The position numbers were made by a program, and so were the translations under genes. The notes under the pieces are model-generated. The model was not told the DNA's origin and ran no database searches. It worked only from the letters and a program-made list of their open reading frames with translations. A DNA stretch of 64,000 nt from Bacteroidia bacterium. GTDB taxonomy: Bacteria; Bacteroidota; Bacteroidia; J057; JADKCL01. The stretch spans positions 310,001 to 374,000 of the forward strand of contig JACJYV010000009.1 in NCBI GenBank assembly GCA_020635905.1, in the 5' to 3' direction. This document shows positions 34,898 to 43,626 of this stretch, piece by piece; the first letter of the stretch is position 1; each line of letters starts with the position of its first letter.

Positions 34898-35326
34898 TTA
34901 TTTTTCAAAAACCATCTTTCTGTGCATGATGTCGCATTCATCAAACTCAGGTCCCTCGGCCGTAAAACCCAGTTTTTCATAAAATGGGATCACCTGGACC
35001 TGGGCATGCAAATAAATTTTAAAATTTTTTGGCAACTGGCTTAAAACTGCTTTCACCAGTGCTTCACCCACCCCTTTTCCCCGAAATTCTTTCAGCACTG
35101 CAAATCGTTCCAGTTTGATCTTGCCCGAAGGGGTAATCCGCCAGCGGGCTGTGCCACAGGCTTTATCTCCAAAATAAGCGATATAATGATGCGAAATGTG
35201 GTCGTGGCCGTCAAATTCGTCTTCTTCTGAAACATTTTGCTCACCCGTAAAGACAGTTCGTCTGATATCGAAAATCAAATCAAATTCACTGTCATCTGTA
35301 ACGCGGTAAACGAGAATTTCAGCCAT
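34898..35326 (-). CDS. GNAT-family N-acetyltransferase
   Basis: A 142-residue single-domain acetyltransferase (ElaA/YjcF-like subgroup by general pattern). The acetyl-CoA loop is FRGKGVGEALVKAVL at residues about 76-90; GTARWRITPSGKIKLERFAV precedes it and FYEKLGFTAEG follows. The start MAEILVYRVTD at 35326 is chosen because a good promoter ends just upstream; a longer frame to 35437 would run through that promoter. The acceptor is unknown. Confidence 0.85.
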   Translation of the reverse strand: MAEILVYRVTDDSEFDLIFDIRRTVFTGEQNVSEEDEFDGHDHISHHYIAYFGDKACGTARWRITPSGKIKLERFAVLKEFRGKGVGEALVKAVLSQLPKNFKIYLHAQVQVIPFYEKLGFTAEGPEFDECDIMHRKMVFEK

Positions 35327-35356
35327 AAATAAGGTAGGATGCGGGTAATTCTGCAT

Positions 35357-35387
35357 CAAAGATAAGGGTTTTGCAATTTCAGGCAAT
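35357..35387 (-). promoter_or_regulatory. Promoter for the GNAT gene
   Basis: Minus strand ATTG (35384-35387), 19 bp, TATCTTTG (35357-35364), about 31 nt before the ATG at 35326. It decides against the longer open frame. Confidence 0.55.
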
Positions 35388-35446
35388 TTCACGTCCATTT
35401 TACCCTCCCACGCTCGACATTCTTCCCCAATCCTCAAAGCTCAGAA

Positions 35447-35476
35447 GTTGTATTTAAATTGAATTTTGTAATATTG
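35447..35476 (+). promoter_or_regulatory. Probable promoter for topA
   Basis: GTTG (35447-35450), 18 bp, TAATATTG (35469-35476): one mismatch in each box and a spacing one base shorter than elsewhere in the window; 53 nt before the topA ATG. Confidence 0.35.
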
Positions 35477-35529
35477 CGGAACTTCTCACTGAAGTTTTCA
35501 AGCCTCCGTCTAAATTTTATTCTCTGATT

Positions 35530-37851
35530 ATGGCCAAAAATCTTGTTATCGTGGAGTCTCCTGCCAAGGCAAAGACCATTGAAAAATATCTTGGAAAAGA
35601 TTTTGTGGTGAAAGCCAGTTACGGCCATGTGCGTGACCTGCCCAAAAAGGATGATGCCATTGATATTGAGGCAAATTTTGAGCCCAAATACGAGGTTCTG
35701 GCGGATAAAAAAGACGTAATTAAGGAGCTGAAAAAACTGGCGAAGGAATCGGAAACGGTTTACCTCGCGACGGACGAGGACCGCGAGGGAGAGGCCATTT
35801 CCTGGCACCTGGCCGAAGTACTTGGACTGGATGTCAAACTGACCCGCAGGATTGTTTACCATGAAATTTCCAAAAAAGCCATTCAGGCCGCGCTTGAAAA
35901 TCCCCGTTTCATTGATATCAATCTGGTAAATGCTCAGCAGGCCCGCCGGGTGCTGGATCGTTTGGTGGGATTTCAGCTTTCGCCCATTTTGTGGAGAAAA
36001 CTCAAAGGAGGACTTTCTGCAGGCCGGGTTCAATCTGTGGCTGTGCGCCTGATTGTGGAGCGTGAACGCGAAATCAATGATTTTCAGACCACTTCCAGTT
36101 TCAAGATCACGGCCGAGTTTTTGCTGGATGGGGGCGTAATTTTAAAGGCAGAATTACCCAAAAAGTTTGACCGGGAAGAAGAAGTCAATGAATTCCTTCA
36201 ATCCTGCGTCAATGCTGAGTTCAAAATCAGTGATCTGGAAACCAAACCTGGCCGCAAATCGCCTTCTGCGCCTTTTATTACCTCCACCTTGCAACAGGAG
36301 GCTTCCCGTAAACTCAGTTTTTCTGTAGCCCAGACCATGCGGGTGGCTCAGTCCCTTTACGAAAACGGACACATTACTTATATGCGTACTGACAGCGTCA
36401 ACCTTTCTGATACGGCGCTTTCTGAGGCGGGTGATGTGATCAAAAAGGAATATGGTCCTGATTACCACCAGGTTCGCAAATACAAAACCAAAAATTCAGG
36501 AGCCCAGGAAGCCCACGAGGCTATTCGTCCGACCAATCTGAGCGCACGCGAGGTGCCGGGTGAGCGCAATGAAATGCGTCTTTATGACCTGATCTGGAAA
36601 CGGACCATTGCCTCCCAAATGGCGGATGCCCGCCTCGAAAAGACGGTGGCTACCATTGACATCAGCACCAATCCCAATAATCTGCAGGCCTCAGGCGAAG
36701 TGCTGGTTTTTGACGGGTTCCTGAAGGTTTACCTTGAAGGTCAGGACGATGAGGGCGATGATGAAGAGCAGGAAGGCGTATTGCCTCCCCTCAAAGTAGG
36801 GCAGAAGCTGGCTTTGAAGGAAATCCTTGCCCGTGAACGTTTTACCCGGCCTGCGCCCCGCTACACGGAAGCAAGCCTGGTGAAAAAGCTGGAGGAGCTT
36901 GGCATTGGACGTCCATCTACTTATGCACCTACCATTTCCACCGTGCAGAAACGCAATTACGTGGAAAAAGCCAACCGCGACGGCGTGCAAAGGGAATTTC
37001 GGTCCCTCAAACTGAAGGATGGGAAGATTTCTTCCCAAACCCTGGAAGAAACCACGGGCGCGGAAAAATCCAAGCTTTTTCCCACGGATCTGGGCATGAT
37101 GGTGACAGATTTTCTCATGGAAAATTTCCCCTCCATTCTCGATTACAGCTTTACCGCGTCTGTGGAGGAAGAATTTGACGAAATCGCCGCTGGAGCCAAG
37201 GAATGGAATAAAATGATTGGCACATTTTACACTGATTTTTCTACCGCGGTCAAGGATACTTCAGAAAATGCCGACCGGGTGCGCAATGAGCGTGAACTGG
37301 GAACGGACCCCAAATCAGGCGAGCCAGTCTTTGCAAAATTTGGTCGTTACGGCCCTTACGTGCAGATTGGTTCAGGCGAAGGGGAAGAAAAACCCAAATA
37401 TGCAAGTCTGCTGGCCAATCAAAGATTGGACACCATCACCCTGGAAGAGGCCATGGACCTGTTCAAAATGCCCCGCAATCTGGGCGAATGGGACGGTCAC
37501 GCAGTGAAGGCCAATATTGGACGATTTGGTCCCTACGTGCAATTCCAGAAAGTATATGCTTCAGTTCCCAAGGATGAAGATGTATTTACCATCACCTTCG
37601 ACCGGGCCAAAGAGCTGATCATTGCCAAACAGGAAGCTGCCGCCAACATGGTGATCAAGGAAATTGCCGAAGATTGCCAGGTTTTGAGGGGCAGATTTGG
37701 ACCTTATGTGAAAATGAGAGGTAAAAATCTGCGCATTCCCAAAGGGGTGGAACCCGAATCCCTGACCCTGGAGGCCTGTGAGGAATTGTTTAATTCCCAG
37801 AAAGACAAGCCCAAAAGGGGCGGGGGAGGAGCAAGGAAAAAGAAATCCTGA
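35530..37851 (+). CDS. topA: DNA topoisomerase I
   Basis: A 773-residue type IA topoisomerase that relaxes negative supercoils. The Toprim domain starts KNLVIVESPAKAKTIEKYLG with acidic DEDREGEAISWHL; the active-site Tyr is in ITYMRTDSVNLS; AHEAIRPTN follows. The C-terminus has three GR(F/Y)GPYV repeats (GRYGPYVQIG, GRFGPYVQFQ, GRFGPYVKMRG) and a basic GGGGARKKKS tail instead of cysteine zinc fingers, a common form in Bacteroidota. It is probably monocistronic. Confidence 0.97.
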   Translation: MAKNLVIVESPAKAKTIEKYLGKDFVVKASYGHVRDLPKKDDAIDIEANFEPKYEVLADKKDVIKELKKLAKESETVYLATDEDREGEAISWHLAEVLGLDVKLTRRIVYHEISKKAIQAALENPRFIDINLVNAQQARRVLDRLVGFQLSPILWRKLKGGLSAGRVQSVAVRLIVEREREINDFQTTSSFKITAEFLLDGGVILKAELPKKFDREEEVNEFLQSCVNAEFKISDLETKPGRKSPSAPFITSTLQQEASRKLSFSVAQTMRVAQSLYENGHITYMRTDSVNLSDTALSEAGDVIKKEYGPDYHQVRKYKTKNSGAQEAHEAIRPTNLSAREVPGERNEMRLYDLIWKRTIASQMADARLEKTVATIDISTNPNNLQASGEVLVFDGFLKVYLEGQDDEGDDEEQEGVLPPLKVGQKLALKEILARERFTRPAPRYTEASLVKKLEELGIGRPSTYAPTISTVQKRNYVEKANRDGVQREFRSLKLKDGKISSQTLEETTGAEKSKLFPTDLGMMVTDFLMENFPSILDYSFTASVEEEFDEIAAGAKEWNKMIGTFYTDFSTAVKDTSENADRVRNERELGTDPKSGEPVFAKFGRYGPYVQIGSGEGEEKPKYASLLANQRLDTITLEEAMDLFKMPRNLGEWDGHAVKANIGRFGPYVQFQKVYASVPKDEDVFTITFDRAKELIIAKQEAAANMVIKEIAEDCQVLRGRFGPYVKMRGKNLRIPKGVEPESLTLEACEELFNSQKDKPKRGGGGARKKKS

Positions 37852-37891
37852 CGGCTGATCACTCCTGAAAATCACGGTTTGTAAACTCCAT

Positions 37892-37922
37892 ATTGAAATT
37901 CACCAATAGAGTGATAACTTTG
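37892..37922 (+). promoter_or_regulatory. Promoter for fbaB
   Basis: ATTG (37892-37895), 19 bp, TAACTTTG (37915-37922), about 57 nt before the ATG at 37980. Confidence 0.5.
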
Positions 37923-37979
37923 TGGCGAATTCCTGAAATGGAATTTTAACAAAAAGTACAACCCTACTCAGTTAAGTCA

Positions 37980-39041
37980 ATGACCGAATATCAGAAAATT
38001 CAATCCCTGCTTGGTTCCGAGGCGGAATATCTGCTGGGCTTCAATAAGCCTGCCATTTCCAAAGATCTTCTCCATTTGCCTGGCGCCGACTACGTGGATC
38101 GCATTTATAAAGACTCCAACCGCAATAACCAAACCCTGCGCAGCCTTCAGGTACTGCTCGACAATGGCCGCCTGGCCGGCACGGGCTTTGTTTCCATCCT
38201 GCCCATCGACCAGGGGTTGGAACACACGGCTGGCGCTTCATTTGCCCCGAATCCCATCTATTTTGATCCTGAAAACATTGTGAAACTTGCGATTGAAGCA
38301 GGTTGCAACGGGGTGGCCTCCTCTTTTGGGGTGCTGGCCTCAGTTTCCCGGAAATATGCCCACAAAATCCCCTTCATTGTGAAAATCAACCACAATGAGC
38401 TTATTTCTTATCCCAACGACTATGACCAGGTCATGTTTGGATCTGTGCATGATGCGTGGAATATGGGGGCCGTAGCCGTGGGAGCCACCATTTACTTTGG
38501 TTCCGAGCATACCCGTCGCCAGATTGTGGAAGTGGCTGAAGCTTTCGAGCAGGCCCACGAACTGGGCATGGCCACCATTCTGTGGTGCTACACCCGAAAT
38601 TCTGCTTTCAAAAAAGACGGAGTGGATTATCATACCGCCGCCGACCTCACGGGACAGGCCAACCACATTGGGGTAACCATTCAGGCGGACATCATCAAGC
38701 AAAAACAGGCTGAAAATAACGGCGGTTTCCAGGCCATTGGCTTTGGCAAATACGACAAGCGCATGTATTCAGAGCTTGCTTCTGATCACCCCATCGACCT
38801 TACCCGTTATCAGGTAATCAACTGTTACAGTGGTCGTGCAGGTCTGATCAATTCTGGAGGCGGCTCCACGGGAGCAGGCGACCTGAACGAAGCCGTCCGT
38901 ACGGCTGTAATCAATAAACGGGCAGGTGGCATGGGACTTATCCTGGGCCGCAAAGCTTTCCAGAGAGACATGTCAGAAGGCATCAAAATCATCAACGCAG
39001 TACAGGATGTTTTCCTCTGCGATGAGGTCGATTTTGCCTGA
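37980..39041 (+). CDS. fbaB: Class I fructose-bisphosphate aldolase (DhnA/FbaB type)
   Basis: A 353-residue Schiff-base aldolase of the archaeal/FbaB type, which splits or forms fructose-1,6-bisphosphate in glycolysis and gluconeogenesis. Visible: GFVSILPIDQGLEHTAGASF, KIPFIVKINHNELISYP, VGATIYFGSEHTRRQI, and the phosphate-binding INSGGGSTGAGDLNEAV and the downstream GGMGLILGRKAFQR. The length suits FbaB. It has its own promoter and stands between topA and accD. Confidence 0.93.
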   Translation: MTEYQKIQSLLGSEAEYLLGFNKPAISKDLLHLPGADYVDRIYKDSNRNNQTLRSLQVLLDNGRLAGTGFVSILPIDQGLEHTAGASFAPNPIYFDPENIVKLAIEAGCNGVASSFGVLASVSRKYAHKIPFIVKINHNELISYPNDYDQVMFGSVHDAWNMGAVAVGATIYFGSEHTRRQIVEVAEAFEQAHELGMATILWCYTRNSAFKKDGVDYHTAADLTGQANHIGVTIQADIIKQKQAENNGGFQAIGFGKYDKRMYSELASDHPIDLTRYQVINCYSGRAGLINSGGGSTGAGDLNEAVRTAVINKRAGGMGLILGRKAFQRDMSEGIKIINAVQDVFLCDEVDFA

Positions 39042-39118
39042 TGTGGAAAAGAAGATTCCCCCTTTTTCTTGTGATCCTGCCGGGGGATGATTAATTTAAT
39101 ACTCAAATATTTCGAAAT

Positions 39119-39964
39119 ATGAGTTGGTTCAAGCGCGTTAAGGAAGGTATTCTTACCCGTACCGAAGACAAAAAAGAGACTCCGGACGGAATGTGGTACA
39201 AGTGCGAGGAATGCAAGCAAGCCACCCCGACGCGTGCCCTTGAAGAAAACTGCTGGGTTTGTCCCCATTGCGAGTACCACAAGCAAATCGGCAGCTATGA
39301 ATACTTTCAGTTGTTGTTTGACGGCCACGAATGGCGCGAACTGGACCGCGATCTGATTTCAGGTAATCCGCTCAATTTTACCGACACCAAAGATTACGTG
39401 TCGCGCATCAAGGCAACCCGCGAAAAAACCAACCTGAATGATGCCATTCGGGTAGCTTTTGGGGAAGTGGAAGGCGAGGAACTGGTGGTGGCCTGTATGG
39501 ATTTTAAATTTATTGGCGGAAGTATGGGTAGCGTCATGGGGGAGAAAATTTCCCGCGCGATTGACTTTTCCCTCAAATACTCTGTGCCCTTGCTGGTCAT
39601 TTCCAAAAGTGGCGGCGCCCGCATGATGGAAGGAGCGCTCAGTCTGATGCAGATGGCCAAGATTTCAGCCAAGCTGAATCTCCTGTCACAACAAAAAATA
39701 CCCTATTTTTCCCTCATGACCGATCCCACCACGGGTGGGGTGACTGCGAGTTTCGCCATGCTGGGCGACCTGAATTTTGCCGAGCCCAATGCTCTGATTG
39801 GCTTTGCCGGCCCCCGCGTAATCAAGGAAACGATTGGTAAAGACCTGCCTGAAGGCTTCCAACGGGCTGAATTCCTGCTGGAGCACGGCTTCCTGGATTT
39901 CATCGTTCCCCGTGGGGAACTGAAGGCCAAGCTGGCCAGCCTGATTCGCCTGTTTGAAAAATAA
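39119..39964 (+). CDS. accD: Acetyl-CoA carboxylase carboxyltransferase subunit beta
   Basis: A 281-residue AccD that, with AccA, transfers the carboxyl group from biotin to acetyl-CoA, the first step of fatty acid synthesis. An N-terminal C4 zinc ribbon is complete (Cys29, Cys32, Cys48, Cys51: KCEECK and VCPHCEYH). The carboxyltransferase core has GGSMGSVMGEKISRAI, KSGGARMMEGALSLMQMAK, and the oxyanion-hole TDPTTGGVTASFAMLGD. It is followed 3 nt later by a radical SAM gene. Confidence 0.97.
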   Translation: MSWFKRVKEGILTRTEDKKETPDGMWYKCEECKQATPTRALEENCWVCPHCEYHKQIGSYEYFQLLFDGHEWRELDRDLISGNPLNFTDTKDYVSRIKATREKTNLNDAIRVAFGEVEGEELVVACMDFKFIGGSMGSVMGEKISRAIDFSLKYSVPLLVISKSGGARMMEGALSLMQMAKISAKLNLLSQQKIPYFSLMTDPTTGGVTASFAMLGDLNFAEPNALIGFAGPRVIKETIGKDLPEGFQRAEFLLEHGFLDFIVPRGELKAKLASLIRLFEK

Positions 39965-39967
39965 GGC

Positions 39968-40930
39968 ATGCGGCTGTTTCGCCATCCCCTTCTCTGCAAT
40001 TATTACCTGACTTATCGCTGCAACGCCCGTTGCGGGTTTTGTGATATCTGGGAAAAACCTTCTCCCTACGTCAATCTGGAATCTTTTCGCAATAATCTCC
40101 GTGACCTGAAAAAGCTGAAGGTTCGGGTAATTGATTTCACAGGCGGGGAACCTTTATTACATCGTGAATTGCCTGAATTTCTCGCTTTGGCGAAGGAAAT
40201 GGGATTTATCACCACGGTTACCACCAACTGCCTGTTGTATCCCAGGTATGGCAGGGAATTGGCGGGCAAAATAGATATGCTGCATTTTTCCCTCGATTCT
40301 GCCGACAAAGACAAGCACAATAAATCACGTGGCGTGGATTGCTTTGACCGGGTGATGGAATCCATTGACCTGGCGCGGGAATGGGGCGAAAAGCCAGACA
40401 TTTTGTTTACGGTCAATGAGGAGAATTTTACCGAAATCTCCCGCATTTACCATGAAATCTCCCGCCCCAACGGATTGATTCTGATTCTCAACCCGATTTT
40501 CTCCTATAATAAGGTAGGATCATCTCTGGGTAAAGAAACCATGGAATCCCTGCGAAACTGGGCCAAAGTTCCCGGAATTTACCTGAACGAAGCCTTTCTG
40601 GATCTCAGATTGGCGGGAGGAAACTCAATTTCTAACCCTGTGTGCCGTGCAGGCAGTTCTACGGTAGTCATTTCTCCTGAAAATAAACTGGTTTTGCCCT
40701 GCTATCATCTGGGAAAAGAGGAACTGGAAATCAATGACCAGCTTTACGAATTGGTAAATAGTAAGAAGGTGCAGGCCGAAATCAGGCAGGAGGGAAGATT
40801 GCCCGAATGCGAAGGCTGCGTGGTCAATTGCTACATGGAACCTTCCTTTTCCCAGGAAATATCGCCCTGGTTTTTCCGTTCTCTGGGCTCCACACTCAAA
40901 TATTCTCTGGAAAAATGGATCTATGCCTGA
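39968..40930 (+). CDS. Radical SAM protein with SPASM-like C-terminus
   Basis: A 320-residue protein with the CxxxCxxC [4Fe-4S] motif near the N-terminus (YRCNARCGFCDIWEK; Cys18, 22, 25), the GGEP motif in DFTGGEPLLH, and a cysteine cluster at the C-terminus (LPCYHLGKEE, PECEGCVVNCYME) typical of auxiliary-cluster SPASM/twitch domains. Such enzymes modify peptides, heme or small molecules. It follows accD by 3 nt and is probably co-transcribed. The substrate cannot be inferred and there is no obvious precursor peptide nearby. Confidence 0.85.
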   Translation: MRLFRHPLLCNYYLTYRCNARCGFCDIWEKPSPYVNLESFRNNLRDLKKLKVRVIDFTGGEPLLHRELPEFLALAKEMGFITTVTTNCLLYPRYGRELAGKIDMLHFSLDSADKDKHNKSRGVDCFDRVMESIDLAREWGEKPDILFTVNEENFTEISRIYHEISRPNGLILILNPIFSYNKVGSSLGKETMESLRNWAKVPGIYLNEAFLDLRLAGGNSISNPVCRAGSSTVVISPENKLVLPCYHLGKEELEINDQLYELVNSKKVQAEIRQEGRLPECEGCVVNCYMEPSFSQEISPWFFRSLGSTLKYSLEKWIYA

Positions 40931-40957
40931 GATAAAAAACAGGGATCAAATTATTTT

Positions 40958-40988
40958 TTTGCAATGATCCTTTCCTTCCCTATATTTG
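40958..40988 (+). promoter_or_regulatory. Promoter for rpsO
   Basis: TTTG (40958-40961), 19 bp, TATATTTG (40981-40988): an exact match to the Bacteroidota consensus. The ribosomal gene starts at 41046, leaving about a 50-nt leader. Confidence 0.75.
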
Positions 40989-41045
40989 CGTTTCAAAATA
41001 AATTAGGATTACAGATACTTTAAAGCGGTTTTAAGACGAATAAAG

Positions 41046-41321
41046 ATGTACTTAGACACAAAAACAAAAGAAGAAATTTTTCAGAAGTATGGTTTTGCTA
41101 AAAGCACGACCGATACTGGTTCTCCTGAAGCACAGGTAGCACTGTTTACCTTCCGCATCGCACACCTTACTGAACACCTGAAAAAAAATAAAAAAGATGC
41201 ATCCACCCGGGTAGGTTTGATGCGATTGGTTGGAAAGAGGAGAAGACTCCTCGATTATCTGGCCAAAAAAGATATCGAACGCTATCGTAGCATTATTAAA
41301 GAATTGGGAGTTAGGAAGTAA
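41046..41321 (+). CDS. rpsO: 30S ribosomal protein S15
   Basis: A 91-residue S15, binding 16S rRNA at the three-way junction. Typical motifs: KEEIFQKYGFAKSTTDTGSP, ALFTFRIAHLTEHLKKNKKD and the C-terminal LVGKRRRLLDYLAKKDIERY. The 3' end of the gene forms the left arm of a terminator. It stands before pnp, the usual order. Confidence 0.98.
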   Translation: MYLDTKTKEEIFQKYGFAKSTTDTGSPEAQVALFTFRIAHLTEHLKKNKKDASTRVGLMRLVGKRRRLLDYLAKKDIERYRSIIKELGVRK

Positions 41322-41340
41322 TTCCCAATTCTTTTTTTTT
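41301..41340 (+). terminator. Terminator overlapping the end of rpsO
   Basis: Stem GAATTGGGA (41301-41309) / TCCCAATTC (41323-41331) followed by nine or ten T. The left arm lies in the last codons of rpsO and the loop contains its stop codon. It stands between rpsO and pnp and would make pnp expression depend on read-through. Confidence 0.85.
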
Positions 41341-41364
41341 AGGTCCTATCATTCAGTAAAATAA

Positions 41365-43626
41365 ATGAATCATATTGAGAAGACGATCGTCCTTCCCGAC
41401 GGGAAAGAGATCCATATTGAAACAGGCCGGCTGGCCCGCCAGGCTGATGGTGCCGCCGTACTGCGTTGCGGAGATACCATGCTGCTTGCCACCGTGGTAG
41501 CCTCCCCTGATATCGACAAGGAGAAAGATTTTCTCCCTTTGATGGTCGATTATGTAATGAAATACTCAGCCTCAGGAAAAATCCCTGGAGGCTTTTTCAA
41601 GCGTGAAGGACGCCTGGGAGAAGACGAAATCCTGACCTCACGCCTGGTTGACCGGGCTCTCCGTCCCTTATTCCCCGATGATTACCACGGGGAGGTTCAG
41701 GTAATGATTCAGTTGCTTTCCGCTGACCGGGAAGAAATGCCCGATTCTCTGGCCTGTACCGCGGCTTCCGCCGCTCTCATGTGCTCTGACATTCCCTTCC
41801 CTGATCCCGTTTCTGAAGTACGCGTGATCCGTCTGGATGGCAAATTCATTGTGAATCCCACCGCTTCCCAAATGGAAAATGCCGACCTCGACCTCGTGGT
41901 GGCCGCTACCATGGACTCCATCGTGATGGTGGAAGGGGAAATGAAGGAAGTCAGCGAAGAAACCATGCTGGAGGCCTTCAAAGTGGCTCACGAAGCCATC
42001 AAGGTCCTCAACCAGGGACAACTTGAGCTGCGTAAGGAAGTGGGAAAAACCATCCGCGAATACGAAGTTCTGCAAATCCTGCCTGAAGTGGACGCCCTGG
42101 TGCGCGAAATGGGTACGGAAGTAATTTCCAAAATGGCCCACAGCTTTGCCGGCAAAGAAGAGCGCTCACAGATCCTGAAAGACCTGAAAGAGTCTATCAA
42201 AGCGGCTCTGGATGAGAAATTCAAGGACAATGAGGAAGTTGAAGCCCTGGGTACCCAGTTCAGCTATGCCTTCAAAAATCTCCAGAAAGAAATTGTACGG
42301 AACATGACCCTCGAAACAGGCAAACGCCTCGACGGTCGTACCACCACTGAAATCCGCGACATCTGGTCTGCGGTTGGATATCTGCCCCGTGCCCACGGTT
42401 CTGCCATCTTTACCCGCGGTGAAACCCAGAGCCTCTGCTCTGTCACCCTGGGTACCAAGCTGGATGCCCAGACCATTGATTCTGCCATCGCAGAGCAATC
42501 CAAGCGCTTTTATCTCCACTACAATTTCCCCGGATTTTCAACGGGTGAAGTTCGTTTCCTCCGTGGAGCAGGACGCCGCGAAATCGGTCACGGAAACCTG
42601 GCTGAGCGTGCCCTGAAAATGGTAATGCCCGCCGACTACGAATACGTGGTACGTGTGATTTCCGATATCCTCGAGTCCAACGGATCCAGCTCAATGGCTT
42701 CCGTTTGTGGCGGATGTCTCTCTCTGATGGATGCAGGTGTGCCTCTTTCCGCTCCCGTTTCCGGGATCGCCATGGGCCTCATCACGGACGACGCAGGCGG
42801 CAGATTTGCCGTTCTGTCCGACATCCTGGGCGACGAGGACTTCCTCGGCGACATGGACTTCAAAGTAGCAGGTACCGCGGCTGGTCTGACTGCCTGCCAG
42901 ATGGACATCAAGATTCGCGGACTTTCCTACGAAATCCTGCAAACCGCTCTGGAGCAATCCAAAGCTGGTCGTGCTCACATCCTGGGCAAAATGAACGAGA
43001 CCCTTTCCGAGCCTCGTCCAGACCTTTCTCCCTATGCTCCACGTATCATTCGTCTGGAAATTCCTTCAGATATGATTGGTGCGGTGATCGGCCCTGGCGG
43101 AAAGATTATCCAGGAAATCCAGAAAACCACCAATACGGTTATCGTGCTGGAAGAAATCGGCAATATTGGCCAGGTTACCATCTCCTCTGTGGATGAACTG
43201 GGCATGAAGAAAGCCGAGGAAATGATCAAGCAGATCGTGGCTATTCCGGAAGTTGGCGCTGTTTACCGTGCCAAAGTGAAGTCCATCAAGGATTTTGGAG
43301 CCTTTGTTGAATTTATGCCTGGCCGCGAAGGTCTCCTGCATATTTCCGAAATCGAATACCGTCGCCTGCCCTCCATGGAAGGTGTGCTTGAAATCGGAGA
43401 CGAATTCGATATCAAACTCATTGGCGTGGACGAGCGTACCGGCAAATTCCGTCTCAGCCGCAAAGTCCTGCTGCCCAAGCCCGAAGGCTGGGTTGACGAA
43501 CCCCCGCAGCGCGAAGGCGGAGGAGGCGGCCGTGGTGAACGTGGAGGCGACAACCGTGGTGGAAGAAACGGTGGAAACCGTGGAGACCGTAACCGCGGCG
43601 AACGGAATCGCAACGACAGAGGGTAA
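41365..43626 (+). CDS. pnp: Polynucleotide phosphorylase
   Basis: A 753-residue PNPase that degrades RNA from the 3' end with phosphate. Domain order: first RNase PH domain, helical linker, second RNase PH domain (RGETQSLCSVTLG, GRREIGHGNLAERALK, FLGDMDFKVAGTAAGLTACQ), KH (AVIGPGGKIIQEI), S1 (YRAKVKSIKDFGAFVEFMPG). After residue 710 an extra Gly/Arg-rich tail of about 40 residues (REGGGGGRGERGGDNRGG) resembles RGG RNA-binding segments. No promoter is seen between rpsO and pnp; expression probably depends on read-through of the rpsO terminator. Confidence 0.98.
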   Translation: MNHIEKTIVLPDGKEIHIETGRLARQADGAAVLRCGDTMLLATVVASPDIDKEKDFLPLMVDYVMKYSASGKIPGGFFKREGRLGEDEILTSRLVDRALRPLFPDDYHGEVQVMIQLLSADREEMPDSLACTAASAALMCSDIPFPDPVSEVRVIRLDGKFIVNPTASQMENADLDLVVAATMDSIVMVEGEMKEVSEETMLEAFKVAHEAIKVLNQGQLELRKEVGKTIREYEVLQILPEVDALVREMGTEVISKMAHSFAGKEERSQILKDLKESIKAALDEKFKDNEEVEALGTQFSYAFKNLQKEIVRNMTLETGKRLDGRTTTEIRDIWSAVGYLPRAHGSAIFTRGETQSLCSVTLGTKLDAQTIDSAIAEQSKRFYLHYNFPGFSTGEVRFLRGAGRREIGHGNLAERALKMVMPADYEYVVRVISDILESNGSSSMASVCGGCLSLMDAGVPLSAPVSGIAMGLITDDAGGRFAVLSDILGDEDFLGDMDFKVAGTAAGLTACQMDIKIRGLSYEILQTALEQSKAGRAHILGKMNETLSEPRPDLSPYAPRIIRLEIPSDMIGAVIGPGGKIIQEIQKTTNTVIVLEEIGNIGQVTISSVDELGMKKAEEMIKQIVAIPEVGAVYRAKVKSIKDFGAFVEFMPGREGLLHISEIEYRRLPSMEGVLEIGDEFDIKLIGVDERTGKFRLSRKVLLPKPEGWVDEPPQREGGGGGRGERGGDNRGGRNGGNRGDRNRGERNRNDRG

